NCBI GenBank assembly: GCA_032433765.1
Contig: JAVIAB010000101.1
Span: 65,195,640 to 65,259,639, forward strand
Length of the DNA: 64,000 nt
Direction of reading: 5' to 3'
From: Megaustenia siamemsis
Lineage: Eukaryota; Mollusca; Gastropoda; Stylommatophora; Ariophantidae
Part shown: positions 21,642 through 34,565 of the stretch, one piece after another
Layout of the letters: the number at the start of each line of letters is the position of its first letter
Numbering within the stretch: position 1 is the first letter of the stretch
The notes under the pieces: generated by a model
Seen by the model: only the letters and a program-made list of their open reading frames with translations
The model's database searches: none
What the model was told of the DNA's origin: nothing
Program-made: the position numbers and the translations under genes

Positions 21642-22978
21642 ATGAAAAGAATGGGCTTACAATTACTGGGACTTTGCGAAATGAGATATACCGGATCAGG
21701 GGAGATATATTCTGATAAACATAGAATAATATATTCTGGAGGTACTGAACACCAAAGAGTAGTAGGTATCATCTTGGATGCAGAAAGAGAAAGAACAGTG
21801 AAAGGCTTTTACCCAATATCTGACAGAGTCCTTTTAGTGAAATTGAATGGAAAGCCAATAGACATAAATCTTATACAAGTTTATGCTCCAACAGCAGACA
21901 GTCTAGAAGAAACTATTGATAAATTTTACGACGAGTTAAATGAGGCACTTCATGAATGCAAACCACATGGAAACACCATAGTTCTAGGGGAATTTAACGC
22001 AAAAGAGGGAAAGGAAAGAGTTGAGGAAGTAGTTGGTCATTATGGCTTAGGCAAGAGGAATGAAAGAGGTGAGAACTTATTGAATGGGCAAGAACACACA
22101 ACATGATGATAGGAAACACCTGGTTTAAGCAACATCCAAGACGTCTGTGGACATGGAAAAGCCCAGGGGACAATGCACATAATCAAATTGATTATATAAT
22201 GATAAGCAATAGATTTAGAAACAGTCTGGTGTGTGTGAAAACTAGATCAGGGGCAGATTGCAATAGTGATCATGTACCAGTTGTGGGAAAGCTTAGAGTA
22301 AAATTAAAAAGAACAAAACGAGTCTCAGTTAACATCAAGTTAAATTTAGATTTACTAAAATCAGACAAAAAGCTGCAAGACAAATGTAAAATCACAATTC
22401 AGAACCGGTACAATGCAATAGAGAAGATACAAAGCATTGATGAACAGTGGGAAATGCTAAAAGAGTCAATGCAACAAACATCAGAGTTCATACCACCAGT
22501 GAGGACAAATTCAAGGAAGAAATGGATGACAGATGATATTTTGCAGCTAATGGATACAAGAAGAAGACATAAAGAAAATAAAGATGAGTATAAGAGATTA
22601 AATAAAGAAATTGTAGTAAAATGTAATGAAGCAAAAGAAGCATGGCTAAAAGAGAGATGCAAAGAAATCGAATCGCAACAAAAAGGAGACGCTAAAGCTA
22701 TATACAACCAAATTGTGGATTTATCAGGACGAAAACCGCAATCAAAAACTGGATGTTTAAGATCAAAGAAAGGAGAACTGTTGATTGATCAAGAAAACAT
22801 AAGGGAACGACGGACAGAATACATTAATGATCTTTATAATGATGAGCGAACGGAAGTAAATATTAAGGATAATGGAGAAGGACCAGAAATACTAAGAGAA
22901 GAAGTGGAAGACGCCTTGCGCAATATGAAAGCAGGCAAAGTTCCTGGACCAGATAATATAACTAAATACGAGATTTAA
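21642..22978 (+). pseudogene. LINE APE-type endonuclease and linker (broken)
   Basis: The domain would nick target DNA for target-primed reverse transcription. Visible motifs are LGLCEMRYTGSGE (catalytic Glu region), NLIQVYAPT, IVLGEFNAKEG (family usually GDFNAK, so the Asp is replaced by Glu), QIDYIMIS and GADCNSDHVPV (catalytic Asp-His near 22250-22273). The frame 21642-22106 passes into 22103-22978 through a one-base loss near 22080. After the EN come a charged linker and the start of RT (DALRNMKAGKVPGPDNI), ended by a stop at 22976. Confidence 0.8.
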
Positions 22979-22981
22979 GCT

Positions 22982-24161
22982 ATGGGTGATTTTGGAATAG
23001 AAATAATAACAAAAATATTTAATGATATCTACAACAGCGGATATATACCAGACGACATGCTCAAATCAATATTCATAGCCCTAACAAAGAAATCGGGTGC
23101 GATTGAATGCGATGATCATTGCACAATAAGCCTTATGAGTCATATGACTAAGATATTACTAAGAATCATCATGCGAAGAGTGCGATACAAAATCAGTCCA
23201 GAAATTAGCGATGAACAGTGTGGTTTTGTTGGAGATAAAGGAACAAGCAATGCCATTTATATCATAAGATCTTTAGTAGAAAGAACCATAGAGGTGAAAA
23301 CAGATCTATACCTAAGTTTCATAGATTACACCAAGGCACATGACAAAGTAAAGCACCAAGAAATAATCAACAATTTAGAAAGCATAAACATAGACAACAA
23401 AAATCTAAGAATAATAAAGAACATGTACTGGCAACAAACAGCGGCCATAAGAACTGGAAACCAATTGGGAAATAAAACAGGGTGTTAGACAAGGTTGTAT
23501 GCTGTCACCAGATTCGTTTAATATTTATAGTGATATTATTTTAAGATCCATAAGGGGCATGCCTGGAATAACTATTGGAGGTTATAATATAAATAATCTA
23601 AGGTATGCTGATAAAACAGTATTAATCGCTAAGAGTGAAAATGAGTTACAAGAAATGTTGGACATTGTAGTGAAGGAAAGCAAAAATAAAGGACTCAGCC
23701 TTAATAGCAAAAAGACAGAGGTAATGGTAACAACAAAGAAAAAGACATCACCTAAGTGCAAAATAATGACAAGTGGAACAATATTAAAACAGGTAAATGA
23801 ATTTAAATATGTGGGAACTTTGTTAACCTCAGACGGAAGATGTACAAAAGAGGTGAGATGTAGAATGGCTCAGGCAAAAGCAGCTTTCCAAAAAATGAGG
23901 AAAATACTATGCAATCCATTTTTGACAATAGAAACAAGAAAAAGAGTTCTTAAATGTTACATAGAGCCAGTCTTAACATACGGATGCGAATCATGGACAA
24001 TAGGACAACAGACAAGAAAATCACTGGAGTCTGTAGAAATGTGGTTTTACAGAAGAATGTTGAGAATACCATGGACAGCTAAGAAGAGTAATGAAGAGGT
24101 TCTGAGGATGGTCAAAGCAAAAAGAGCGCTAATTTCCAATGTTAGGAAGAGACAAACATAA
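22982..24161 (+). pseudogene. LINE reverse transcriptase (broken, YADD to YADK)
   Basis: RT fingers and palm: IFNDIYNSGYIPDD, ISLMSHMTKILLRI, DEQCGFVGDKGTSNAI and LSFIDYTKAHDKV (the FIDYTKAFD motif with Phe to His). A frameshift near 23470 follows at the [10 protein letters not shown] region. The second frame from 23499 has LSPDSFNIYSDIILRS and LRYADKTVLIAK (23604-23615, where the second catalytic Asp is Lys). Then come YVGTLLTSDGRCT, YGCESWTIGQQ, FYRRMLRIPWTAKK and SNVRKRQT. A last shift near 24160 separates FFGHVMRREQLEYI...RDMITYATRPDT. Catalysis is not expected. Confidence 0.85.
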
Positions 24162-24385
24162 TTTTTTTGGCCATGTAATGAGAAGAGAACAACTTGAATA
24201 TATTGTAACAACCGGAAAAATTGAGGATGAAGAGATAGTAGGAAGCAAAGAGAAAAAATAACAGACAGCGTAAGAGAATGGCATGGCAGAAAGTCAACAA
24301 CAGAAATGATAAATAGCTGCCGAGATCGAATGTTGTGGAGAGACATGATCACCTACGCCACTAGGCCCGATACTTGATGATGATG

Positions 24386-24859
24386 AGATATGAATTGATA
24401 GAATAGGATGGTACGTTCGGTTTGAACGGACCAAAGTAGGATAGCGGCGACAATAATGTTAGAATAGATTAGTACGATTTTGTAGGAATGAGAGAATGAG
24501 TTAGAAATATATGGCGCATTAATTGTAATGATTGTATGTTGAAAATGTCACAGACTGACGGAAAAGAATTAATAAAAGGCTGCCAATATAATTACATCAA
24601 TGTCTTATATTTGATATTTTAAATTGCCAGGTTGACACTAGTGGAAATATTAAGTAGGGGTCTCTCAACAGCGCTAAGAATACTATTGAACAGAGATATA
24701 TAACGGGGGTTGTAGCGGGCTCTATTACGATGAAGTACATTAACGGTCAAAGGAGGTGCGTTCCAGTTGAAATACCAAGTCCGTCACGAGAATAAATAGT
24801 ATACAAAAGACAAGTTTCAAATAATGATGATAACTAAAGAGGTTCAAAAAGGAGGCGTA
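24386..24859. other. No supported gene
   Basis: Unrecognised sequence flanking the LINE. An AATAAAAGG motif near 24570 and a following CCAGGTTGACAC made me consider an LTR end, but no matching partner is visible. Confidence 0.3.
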
Positions 24860-24945
24860 CATCATCAAGTTCCATGCCTGCTGGCGTAGGTAATCATGTC
24901 TGCTCACAACTTTCGATCTCGACATTCAATTATCCTTTATGTTGT
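24860..24945 (-). mobile_element. Short family 2 LINE 3'-end fragment
   Basis: The reverse complement carries CGAGATCGAAAGTTGTGAGC and ATGATTACCTACGCCAGCAG, matching the CRDRKLWRDMITYA.R coding end and ATGATG-type tail of family 2. About 85 bp, directly beside a (CA)n(TA)n tract. Confidence 0.65.
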
Positions 24946-24952
24946 GCATATA

Positions 24953-24964
24953 CACCCCCCCCTC

Positions 24965-25028
<64 letters not shown>
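24953..25028. repeat. (C)n(CA)n(TA)n microsatellite
   Basis: A short C run, about ten CA units and then about twenty TA units. It abuts the LINE 3'-end fragment. Confidence 0.9.
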
Positions 25029-25030
<2 letters not shown>

Positions 25031-25364
25031 AATACACATATTATGATTGCACGAGTGTCCAACATATTGCAGCGCCTTCATTAATGCCTACACTATAAAC
25101 CTAATAATATATCAAGAAATAAATATAAATAAATATACAGAATATGAAGACAGAGTAGAGATATCAGTTTATGCTGATTGAAGATCATTATCAAATTTAC
25201 TCAGAAATGGAATCAAAAGATATCATTTATTCAACAACACATTCAATGAGTTCTGAGTTCCTGAACAGACTAAACAAGATTAAAAGTAAACAATATAAGG
25301 AACAATATATTTACACAGATAAAGAGTATACGATGTACAATATTATTTGTGCTATCCAATTCAT

Positions 25365-25382
25365 ATTATTTATATATATATA

Positions 25383-25440
<58 letters not shown>

Positions 25441-25470
25441 AGAGAGAGAGAGAGAGAAAGAGAAAGAGAC
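25365..25470. repeat. (TA)n followed by (GA)n microsatellite
   Basis: About 30 TA units ending at 25438, then AGAGAGAG with AAAG interruptions to about 25470. The short frames across it encode only YIYIYI/RERERE low-complexity peptides. Confidence 0.9.
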
Positions 25471-26989
25471 TCCAGTCCGCTATAAAACTCATCAATTTAT
25501 AATAAGTGGCTATAAAACTATAGCGACAGTGTTTATTTATGGTTACAACGACCTGAAGCAAAAAACATGTAGATTGAGGCAGTACCTAAGACACCTAAAG
25601 TGTGCTTCTCTTTTAATATATAGTAGGACCGTGCCCGATATTTACTCTACATGTGCCGTCCTTGCTTAAATTTGGTAGTGAAATGAGAACATACAATTAT
25701 TAGTCAAGCGTGGTATATACATTATTTTTAATTGCTTTTATCCTGTGTATATTCACGTCCTTCACGAATGAAAGCAGCTCTATATCAAATACACACGTGA
25801 TAAGCTGACTGTAGATTTACTCAGGTTCTTAATATCTGGATTTGTGAATATTTATTTCACACATAGACCAATGTGATAAACAGATTGAGAACTCATTTCT
25901 AAACCAAGCATGTTCAGTACAGCATATTACGTCACATACAAGAAAACGTTTGAGCTTTAGTCATTTAGTTCAAGCACGAATTGTTCTTCAATCTCAGACT
26001 ATAGAGGATTAAAGTCAGACATAATACCATACATTTTTTACAAAAATTATAGCCATGTAATGAGAACATTTTACACGACGGCAATTTTAATTAATTTATT
26101 AATATTTGCTTTATTCTTAGCGAGCACAGGTCCCTCGATTTACACTTGCGGCACTTTTTGTGGTAAATAGTGTTAAGAAGCTTATTTTAAAAGTGAAATT
26201 GCAATACGTTTAACACATTTTAACAAATGTATAACATGATTACCACATTAATTAGTTATCTCGTTACCATGGTAATCTTGCGTCTTAACGTCTAGTCCAA
26301 AACTTAAAAATTATCAAACGGAATCCAATGCCTTTTATTAGTCACATTAGAGGTCAATGAGAGTATAGTGGTCAGCAATTTGGGCAGTTTGTTGAACTGT
26401 TTATGATAATTATAGATAATTTTAGAAAATGTCTTTCAAACCCCTATGTTCCCTTTTTATCATTAATTTAACAATGAATTTACTGAGCATATGGTTCAAT
26501 ATTAACATGGATGTGAATTATTTTTTTTTTCATAAATTACGGTAAATGTCGGATGGTTTAATGTCGTGTATCATATACTATTTTAGTCTTTCTTCATTTC
26601 CTTAGCCGGCGCGTTTTCTTACGAAATAAACCGACATTCATTTAGCCGTAAACTATATGTTCAATTATTGCGCTATACATTATCACTGATATTTAATTGC
26701 TATCATTCAGTGAATAAGTTATTGCATTCATGATAGCAATTGCAATTGCTTTAACAACGGTCGAATGATCATTGCTGCAAAGTGCGTAAAAGTTGTTCTC
26801 TTGTGATGTACATCAATAGTTTGCTTGAAACAGGTTGGAGTGATTAAGCCAAATGTGTGTACCCCGTGAAATTAATTATCTTCAGTATGCCTTTTCCAAA
26901 CTTTCGATTTGGTAATGTCACTTGGGCTATACATTAAAAGAAAAGTCAATCCCAGTGCCTCCATTGAGAATTTTATGTTACGTAAGATT
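25471..26989. other. No supported gene
   Basis: AT-rich DNA without recognised coding potential or repeats; a poly-T run near 26520. Confidence 0.35.
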
Positions 26990-28870
26990 CCCTGTCAAGT
27001 GAACATTATATACAACCGTCAGAATGTTGTTGATCCCCTGTCAAGTGAACATTATATACAACCGTCAGAATGTTGTTAATCCCCTGTCAAGTGAACATTA
27101 TATACAACCGTCAGAATGTTGTTGATCCCCTGTCAGGTGAACATTATATACAACCGTCAGAATGTTGTTGATCCCCTGTCAGGTGAACATTATATACAAC
27201 CGTCAGAATGTTGTTGATCCCCTGTCAGGTGAACATTATATACAACCGTCAGAATGTTGTTGATCCCCTGTCAGGTGAACATTATATGCAACCGTCAGAA
27301 TGTTGTTGATCCCCTGTCAGGTGAACATTATATACAACCGTCAGAATGTTGTTGATCCCCTGTCAGGTGAACATTATATACAACCGTCAGAATGTTGTTG
27401 ATCCCCTGTCAGGTGAACATTGTATACAACCGTCAGAATGTTGTTGATTCCCTGTCAAGTGAACATTATATACAACCGTCAGAATGTTGTTGATCCCCTG
27501 TCAAGTGAGCATTGTATACAACAGTCAGAATGTTGTTGATCCCCTGTCAAGTTGACATTATATACAACAGTCAGAATGTTGTTGATCCCCTGTCAAGTTG
27601 ACATTATATACAACCGTCAGAATGTTGTTGATCCCCTGTCAAGTGAGCATTGTATACATCGGTCAGAATGTTGTTGATTCCCTGTCAAGTGGACATTATA
27701 TACAACCGTCAGAATGTTGTTGATCCCCTGTCAAGTGAGCATTGTATACAACAGTCAGAATGTTGTTGATCCCCTGTCAAGTTGACATTATATACAACAG
27801 TCAGAATGTTGTTGATCCCCTGTCAAGTTGACATTATATACAACCGTCAGAATGTTGTTGATCCCCTGTCAAGTTGACATTATATACAACCGTCAGTATG
27901 TTGTTGATCCCCTGTCAAGTGAACATTATATACAACCGTCAGAATGTTGTTGATCCCCTGTCAAGTGAATATTGTACACAACCGTCAGAATGTTGTTGAT
28001 CCCCTGTCAGGTGAACATTATATACAACCGTCAGAATGTTGTTGATCCCATGTCAAGTGAACATTATATACAACCGTCAGAATGTTGTTAATCCCCTGTC
28101 AAGTGAACATTGTATACAACCGTCAGTATGTTGTTGATCTCCTGTCAAGTGAACATTGTATACAACCGTCAGAATGTTGTTGATCCCCTGTCAGGTGAAC
28201 ATTATATACTACCGTCAGAATGTTGTTGATCCTATGTCAAGTGAACATTATATACAACCGTCAGAATGTTGTTAATCCCCTGTCAAGTGAACATTATATA
28301 CAACCGTCAGAATGTTGTTGATCCCCTGTCAAGTGAACATTATATACAACCGTCAGAATGTTGTTAATCCCCTGTCAAGTGAACATTATATATAAACGTC
28401 AGAATGTTGTTGATCCCCTGTCAGGTGAACATTATATACAACCGTCAGAATGTTGTTGATCCCCTGTCAAGTGAAAATTATATACAACCGTCAGAATGTT
28501 GTTAATCCCTGTCAAGTGAACATTATATACAACCGTCAGAATGTTGTTGATTCCCTGTCAAGTGAACATTATATACAACCGTCAGAATGTTGTTAATCCC
28601 CTGTCAAGTGAACATTATATACAACCGTCAGAATGTTGTTGATCCCCTGTCAAGTGAACATTATATAAAACCGTCAGAATGCTGTTGATCCCCTATCAAG
28701 TGAACATTATATACAACCGTCAGAATGTTGTTGATCCCCTATCAAGTGAACATTATATACAACCTTCAGAATGTTGTTGATCCCCTGTCAAGTGAATATT
28801 ATATGCGACCGTCAGAATGTTGTTGATCGCCTGTCAAGTGAATATTATATACAACCGTCAGAATGTTATT
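26990..28870. repeat. 46-bp minisatellite, about 41 units
   Basis: Units begin CCCCTGTCAAGTGAACATTA and end GTCAGAATGTTGTTGAT. Variants cluster: CAGGTGAAC units fill about 27130-27420, and CAAGTTGAC and GAGCATTG units alternate in about 27480-27900. No unique spacers separate the units, so it is a satellite-type array and not a CRISPR. Confidence 0.95.
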
Positions 28871-30439
28871 GCACACATTTAGGGTCTGCCATTTGAAATA
28901 ACACATTCATATTGTCTTATTTGTACGTTCTCAGTGGAGATTAGTTGGCTAGCCAAGTTGTGACTCGTTGTAATATATATCCAGAAGCGTTCAATGGCGT
29001 CTTTAAATATAAAAAAATGCATTATCTGCAGAGAGATCTGGGTCACCTAAGCAGAAAAGTTATAGCCATTGACAGGTAGATTATAGAAACAATTGTGACT
29101 TAAAATAATCAGTAAATGGGTCCACCTGGTGGACAAAAGAAAGAACAGTTGTATGACAGGCTTAACGAAGTCATACCACTAAGATGAATGCAAAACGAAC
29201 AGGGTTTACTCATAACACCGATGCTACATAATTGGAAACCGTGTCTGAGAATCATTCACATCGACTATATTATGCTACTATACGCCACTCAATGTGTATG
29301 TAAACACTGAGACAAAAGGAAATACCGCTACCATACAATGGGACACTGATAACTCACATGAACTTCAATCATGAATGATCCAAGTTCAATATGGGGGGTT
29401 GTAAACTAAAATATTATTTAGCTACTTCCGTACGCCCACAAATGTTACAAATAAACAATAAGAAAGAGCTAGCGATCAACGCCTTTGTGGAACGACTAGC
29501 GAACCTTTCATTGAATAACTCTCGGACAGCTGAGCCTTTACAGAAACTGTCAGACATTGAAATCAGTTATCAACTCTTTTTAAAGCTCAATTTTTTTTAT
29601 TTATTTGGTCTCACTATTATCTCACAAAGTCATTTTAATATGTTTATATAACTGAGCCACAGCGGATATTTGAAATAAGAGATGTTCTTCCTGACGAGGT
29701 GTAATCTACAGTCGAAGTGAGTAATCGACCCTGGGGATACATTATGACGTAATTAGCTGATGATTCTCTTCACGAAATAAAAGATCAGATCATTATTTTG
29801 GATAATGGTCCGGTTAAGTTTTATTAGTGCTTCGTTATAGTGATTAATGGTCTGGATGGAGTTAATACAGTTGGGGCTTTTTTTATAATCAACTTCTTAA
29901 ATAGCATTGTGGACATTACTTTCGAAGTGACAATGTTTCGGTTAGAGACTGTCTTTGAGACAAACTCAGTTACCCCTTAATCCAGACACAATTTCACAAC
30001 CTGCAAACCCGTTGATGTGTGCGGTTGTAGGTCAGGTAAACGTTTCAAAACTTAAAGATTAATGACACGTAATGTTACAGTAAATCAAGAAAGGTACATT
30101 GCGATATAACTGATAGAATAATATCTCAATTTAAATGTATATAAAACGTAACATAGTATAAGAGTGCATCTATAGAGCACACGATCCAGATGTTTCTTGC
30201 TAGTACTGCCATCGTTATCCCTCAGTAACACGTTTCAGATACACATCTCGTCTATAGTTGTTTTGTTCTGCTTAATTTCATGTAATTAGAAAAAAGTTGT
30301 AGCTTCTAAACATTCTGAAACAAAGCAAGCATGTGTCCCCTTACAATGTAAAAAATATCACTAGAAAATGTTAAATTTAAAAGTCTTTGAACATTGTCAT
30401 GAAGTTTATAAATTCCGCATAATATTGGTCAACTCTGTG
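28871..30439. other. No supported gene
   Basis: No recognised domain or repeat; the frame at 29391-29651 is anonymous. Confidence 0.35.
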
Positions 30440-32220
30440 ATGATTAAAGTCCAGAGATAAACAATTCAATCAAAGTCACAGGCCCGTCAATAATGCAGAG
30501 TAAAATGGAGGGCGCAATACAACAAAAGAAAAGAGGCAAAACTCCAGGTCCTGGCAATTTAAGAGGTAAATGCGTTAGGAGAACCGCGAGTACATAATAA
30601 AAGTACTCAATGACATATGCAACACTGGACACATACACGAAGATCTACTAAAATATATCTTTGTAGCCATACCGAAGTAGTCAGGCGCCACTGATTGTGA
30701 AGACAATCGTACTATTAGTTACTAAGAATCATCATGGGACGTGTAAGTAATAAAATGAAACCAGAAATACGCGAGGAACAATGTGGATTTGTGTAAGGAA
30801 AGGTCACAAATAATGCACTATATATTTTAAGAACATTAATAGAAAGAGCTACAGAGGAAAAGAAATATCTATATATGTATTTTATAGACTACACAAAAGC
30901 AATTTGACAAAGTAAATCATATGGGAATAATCAATATGCTGGGGAAATTAACATTGATAGCAAAGATCTGCGAATCATAAAAAAACGTGTGCTGGCAACA
31001 AACAGCAGCTATACGAATTAGTAACCAAGTAGGACAATTCCAATATATAAAACAAGGAGTCAGGCAAGGTTGTGTTTTCTCGCCGGATTTGTTGTTATTT
31101 TACAGTGAAAATATTATGAGATCATTATTAGACAAAACAGGAATTGAAGTGAATGGTCACAACATAATTAATTTGCGATATGCAGATGACATAGTCGATG
31201 GCGCTGTATAGGACGCACACTGCGGAAGCCAACTGAGAATATTACATGACCTATCCTGTTTTGGAGTTCCCAGGGGAAAATACTAAGAGGAAGACCAAGA
31301 AATTCTTGGATAGGACAGACAGAGGCAGAGATGAAGATGATGGAGAAGCCATGGAATGATCTTAAAAGAATGACAAGAAACAGAACGACTTGGAAAGTGT
31401 TTGTTGAAGACCTATGCTCCACAGGGAGCTGAAAGGTAGAAGAGGAAGAAGACGACACAGTCTTAATAACAAACACAGCGACTTAACTACAGGAAATGAT
31501 AGACATAATAGTAAAATAAAGCAACAAGAAAGGTCTTAGTCTGAATTGTAAAAAAACAAATGTAATGGTCACATCGAAGAAACAATCATAACCATCATGC
31601 AGCATGAAAATAAACAGGACAAACCTGAAACAAGTGCAACGTTTCAAATTCTTGGGCACAATAATAACATCTAATGGAAGATGCATCACAGAAAGAAAAA
31701 AAGCAGAATAGCTCAGGTCAAAACAACATTTCAGAAAATGAATAATATACTATGCAAAAATATATGTCAATAGTAGTGAGAAAGAGAGTTGATCGGTGCT
31801 ATATAGAACCAATTATGACCTGATGGAAACAAACATTGGACAGTAGACAAACAATTGGAAAAAACGATTAAAGGCCACAGAGATGGGATTTCTCAGAAGA
31901 ATGTTGAAAGTTCCCCGATCAGCTAAAATGACCAATGAGGACATTCTCAAAGAGGCCAAAACAAAAAGGTAGCTACTAAAAACGTCAGAAAGAAACAATC
32001 AATATTTTCGGGCATATCATGAGAAGAGGAAAGTTGGAACACTTGATTACATCTGGCAAAATAAAAGGAAAGACAGATCGTGGATGACAAAGGACAAAAT
32101 ACTGGATAGCTTGGTGCCATGGTATAAAAAAACGATCAACAGAAATGGATACGATGCACTGTAGATAGAGGATTGTGGAAGGACATGAGTGCCTACGCCA
32201 ATTTACATGCCACATAATGA
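30440..32220 (+). mobile_element. RTE-like LINE fragment, family 2, with nested insertion
   Basis: It starts in the EN-RT linker (GKTPGPGNL near 30540), continues through KMKPEIREEQCGFV, YMYFIDYTKA, QTAAIRISNQVGQF, GVRQGCVFSPDLL and LRYADD at 31179-31190, where a 254-bp foreign LINE piece intervenes. RT then resumes with DTVLITN..., KGLSLNCKKTNVMV, FLGTIITSNGRC, MGFLRRMLKVPRSAK and a terminal KDMSAYANLHAT followed by AATGATGATAA near 32215. Many stops and frameshifts. Confidence 0.8.
31197..31450 (+). mobile_element. Third LINE family, 3'-end fragment nested in the RT catalytic site
   Basis: The inserted segment encodes GKILRGRPRNSWIGQ, KPWNDLKRMTRNRTTW and VEDLCSTGS before a stop, which resembles the C-terminal end of other LINE polyproteins (RGRPR.RW...R..W). 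A purine-rich GTAGAAGAGGAAGAA tail follows. It is flanked by an imperfect 12-bp duplication, GATGACATAGTC (31185-31196) and GACGACACAGTC (31451-31462), with two transitions. Confidence 0.7.
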
Positions 32221-32234
32221 TGATAAAAATATTG

Positions 32235-32815
32235 GTAACACAAGATATAAATGAACTACATAATTTACATGTCTAGTGTAATGTCGACGGAAAATGTACA
32301 ACATAGGTGAGATGCAGTATGGCTCAGGTAATATACTATGCAATCTAATTTTAGAAATAGAAACAAGAAAAAGAGTTCTTAAATGTTATGTAGAGATTCA
32401 GTCTTAACATATGGATGTGAATCATGGACAATAGGACAACAGACAAGAAAATCACTGTAGTCTGTTGAAATGTGGTTTCACAGAAGAATGTTGAGAATAC
32501 CATGGAAAGCTAAAAAGAGTAATGCAAACCTTCTGAAAGAGGCCAACGAAAAAAGGGAGCTAATTTCCAATATTAGGTAGAGACAATCATCATATTTTGG
32601 CCATGCAAGGAGAACAGAACAGCTGGAAGATATTTTAACAACTGGGAAAATTGAGTGACGAAGAGATAGTATCAGCATAGAGAAAAGATACCAGACAACT
32701 TAAGAGAATGGCTTGGCAGAAGGTCAATAACAGAAATGATAAATAACTGTCGTGATCGAAAGTTGTGGAGAGACATACGTCAGCAGGCCCGGTAATTAAT
32801 GATGATGAGTGTAAT
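32235..32815 (+). mobile_element. RTE-like LINE fragment, family 2
   Basis: A 5'-truncated copy beginning near GR.TT in the region before the RT thumb. It has LTYGCESWTIGQQTRKSL, FHRRMLRIPWKAKKSN, ELISNI, YFGHARRTEQLEDILTTGKIE and a TAATGATGATGAG tail near 32800. Stops interrupt it throughout. It directly follows the previous family 2 copy with only about 20 bp between them. Confidence 0.8.
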
Positions 32816-33849
32816 GTTACACACGCTTTGAAAAGACCAATATAATATAACTATTAGGATAAGTGAAATGAAGTAAGATAGAGACAGTATCACACACACA
32901 CACGCGTTTAAATATGTCTAGGATTATCACTAAAATACCACTTTGCGTGTTCAACAATCAGCCCCCACTAAACTACGGAATAGATAATTGAAACAAGTGG
33001 GAAAAAATAACGAGACGTGTTAAAATGTATTCTCCCCGTTTGCTTGTACTACATGTATTTCATTTTCTTGGAAATTATGGCTTGAAGTAAATTGTTTAAT
33101 TATCCCTCAACATTAACGCAATGGACATGACATTGCAATAGATAACGATAATATAGCAATATGTAACAGTAACATTTACAAGAAAAACGCATCCGGGACT
33201 CATATTTGTATACCTAGAGCCACACAAATGTGGCCTTTCTTTGTTATTTTGTGATTATATGTTACCCCATTAGATGGATACTTGCTTGATACAGCGCTTA
33301 AGAAATACACTGCTTTCCATTACAAAAGAATGGGTTACGTAGACTAACACAACGAGATACACAAGAATAATGCCACCATAAGAGACTTGTTTTTGATGTG
33401 TGCAACTCTGTGATAATTAGACAGTACAATTTTTTCTTTTTATAATAACGATATAAGTATATGCTTGAAAGCTTATATTTTCATTATGAAAGTAAACTTC
33501 GTGTATTCCTAGAAAGAACAGTCTTTTGCATCAATTTACAAGGAAGTGAGTAATGTATAATATATTATTTCACATTTATAAATGAATAATGTAAATGTGA
33601 TTATGATAGTTCAAAGACTCTATGCTTCTTTAAACGTTTATAATCAGTGGAAATAGTTCACTTACTCATTTTCTCTTCCTTTTTGTGAAGAAGGCCCCTC
33701 AGTTACTTCCTTCTGCTTCCTGAGTGGTTCATTAGTGTTTAGTGTGATATATATAACAATAAAGACTAATGCAATCGTTCTGAAATAGGACTAAGTCCAA
33801 AGGGAGCTAACCGTCAATATTATACAAAGAAACAACGGATTATTATTTT
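32816..33849. other. No supported gene
   Basis: AT-rich, with a short CA run at 32892-32904. Nothing else recognised. Confidence 0.35.
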
Positions 33850-33940
33850 CTGTTTTTAAACCGTCATAGACTGTGGAAGACTTTGAATCCAGGTCATTAG
33901 GATGACGTCGTGCCCCTAGACTTCCAAACCCCCTATACAA
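33850..33940 (-). repeat. Possible tRNA-like SINE head
   Basis: On the minus strand GTCTAGGGGCACG resembles an A-box and CTGGATTCAAAGTC, about 35 bp on, resembles a B-box. No body shared with the other SINEs of the window was found. Confidence 0.3.
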
Positions 33941-33965
33941 GTAAATAATTGTAAAGCAGCAAGTC

Positions 33966-34565
33966 ATCATCATCATCATCATTGAGTACCATCTATGCAA
34001 CGAAGGTTGGCTACCATGGAACGCCATTCTCTTCTGTCTCTTGCTTTCATGGTGCATGTTGTCATAGGCTGGTGTGTCCATCGTTCGATATTACTCGTCC
34101 ATGTCAGTCTTGGCCAGCCTTTTCCTCTTTTATCTTGTTTTTTCCCCTACAGGATTACGTTTAGTAGGTTGTTGTGTCTTTTAACATGACCCAAAAATCG
34201 CATTTGTCTTGTTTGAATTGTGTTTAGTTGTTCTTTTTTCATATTTAGTTGTTTTAAGACTTCATCGTTTGTTTTCTTTTCCTTCCATCCAATTCTACCT
34301 ATTCTTCTATATATCCACATTTCAAAGGATTCAATTATCTGTTCTGTTTCCTTGTCTAATGTCCATGTTTCTGCACCATATAGGAATGTTGAGTAGACAA
34401 AACATTTTGCTATTCTTAGTTTTAACCCTAGTGTTATTTGTTTTGATGTTAGTATGTTCTTCATGGCATTAAAATTACTTTTTACTATTCCTATTCTTTT
34501 GTTTATTTCAGTTTTACATTTTCCATCACTGGTTGTAGTATGTCCAAGGTAGTTGTAGCTGTGAA
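33966..34565 (-). mobile_element. RTE-like LINE fragment, family 1
   Basis: The 5'-truncated end at about 34565 reads SYNYLGHTTTSDGKCKTEINKR. The open stretch 34147-34464 holds ILTSKQIT, YGAETWTLDKETEQ, FEMWIYRRIGRIGW and FLGHVKRHNNLL. A shift near 34145 leads to RLTWTSNIERWT, CTMKARDRREW and NLRCIDGT. The (CAT)n tract at 33967-33983 is the tail seen in reverse. No EN or YADD part remains. Confidence 0.85.

Larger units (their letters stand above)
21565..24385 (+). mobile_element. Nearly full-length RTE-like LINE, family 2
   Basis: The most complete retroelement here: APE-type endonuclease, linker, reverse transcriptase, C-terminal region and a TGATGATGAGA tail at 24375-24385. EN-like text can be traced back to about 21565 (KSW.IG...NV). 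Reading-frame damage: a frameshift near 22080, an in-frame stop at 22976-22978, and frameshifts near 23470 and 24160. Active-site damage is given in the two pseudogene entries. Confidence 0.85.

Noticed and set aside
24386..24700. LTR end with primer-binding site (AATAAAAGG then CCAGGTTGACAC)
   Set aside because: No second LTR, no gag/pol sequence and no clear tRNA complement.
26990..28870. Possible CRISPR array (regular ~46-bp repeats)
   Set aside because: Units are contiguous with no unique spacers, and the context is animal-type DNA full of LINEs.
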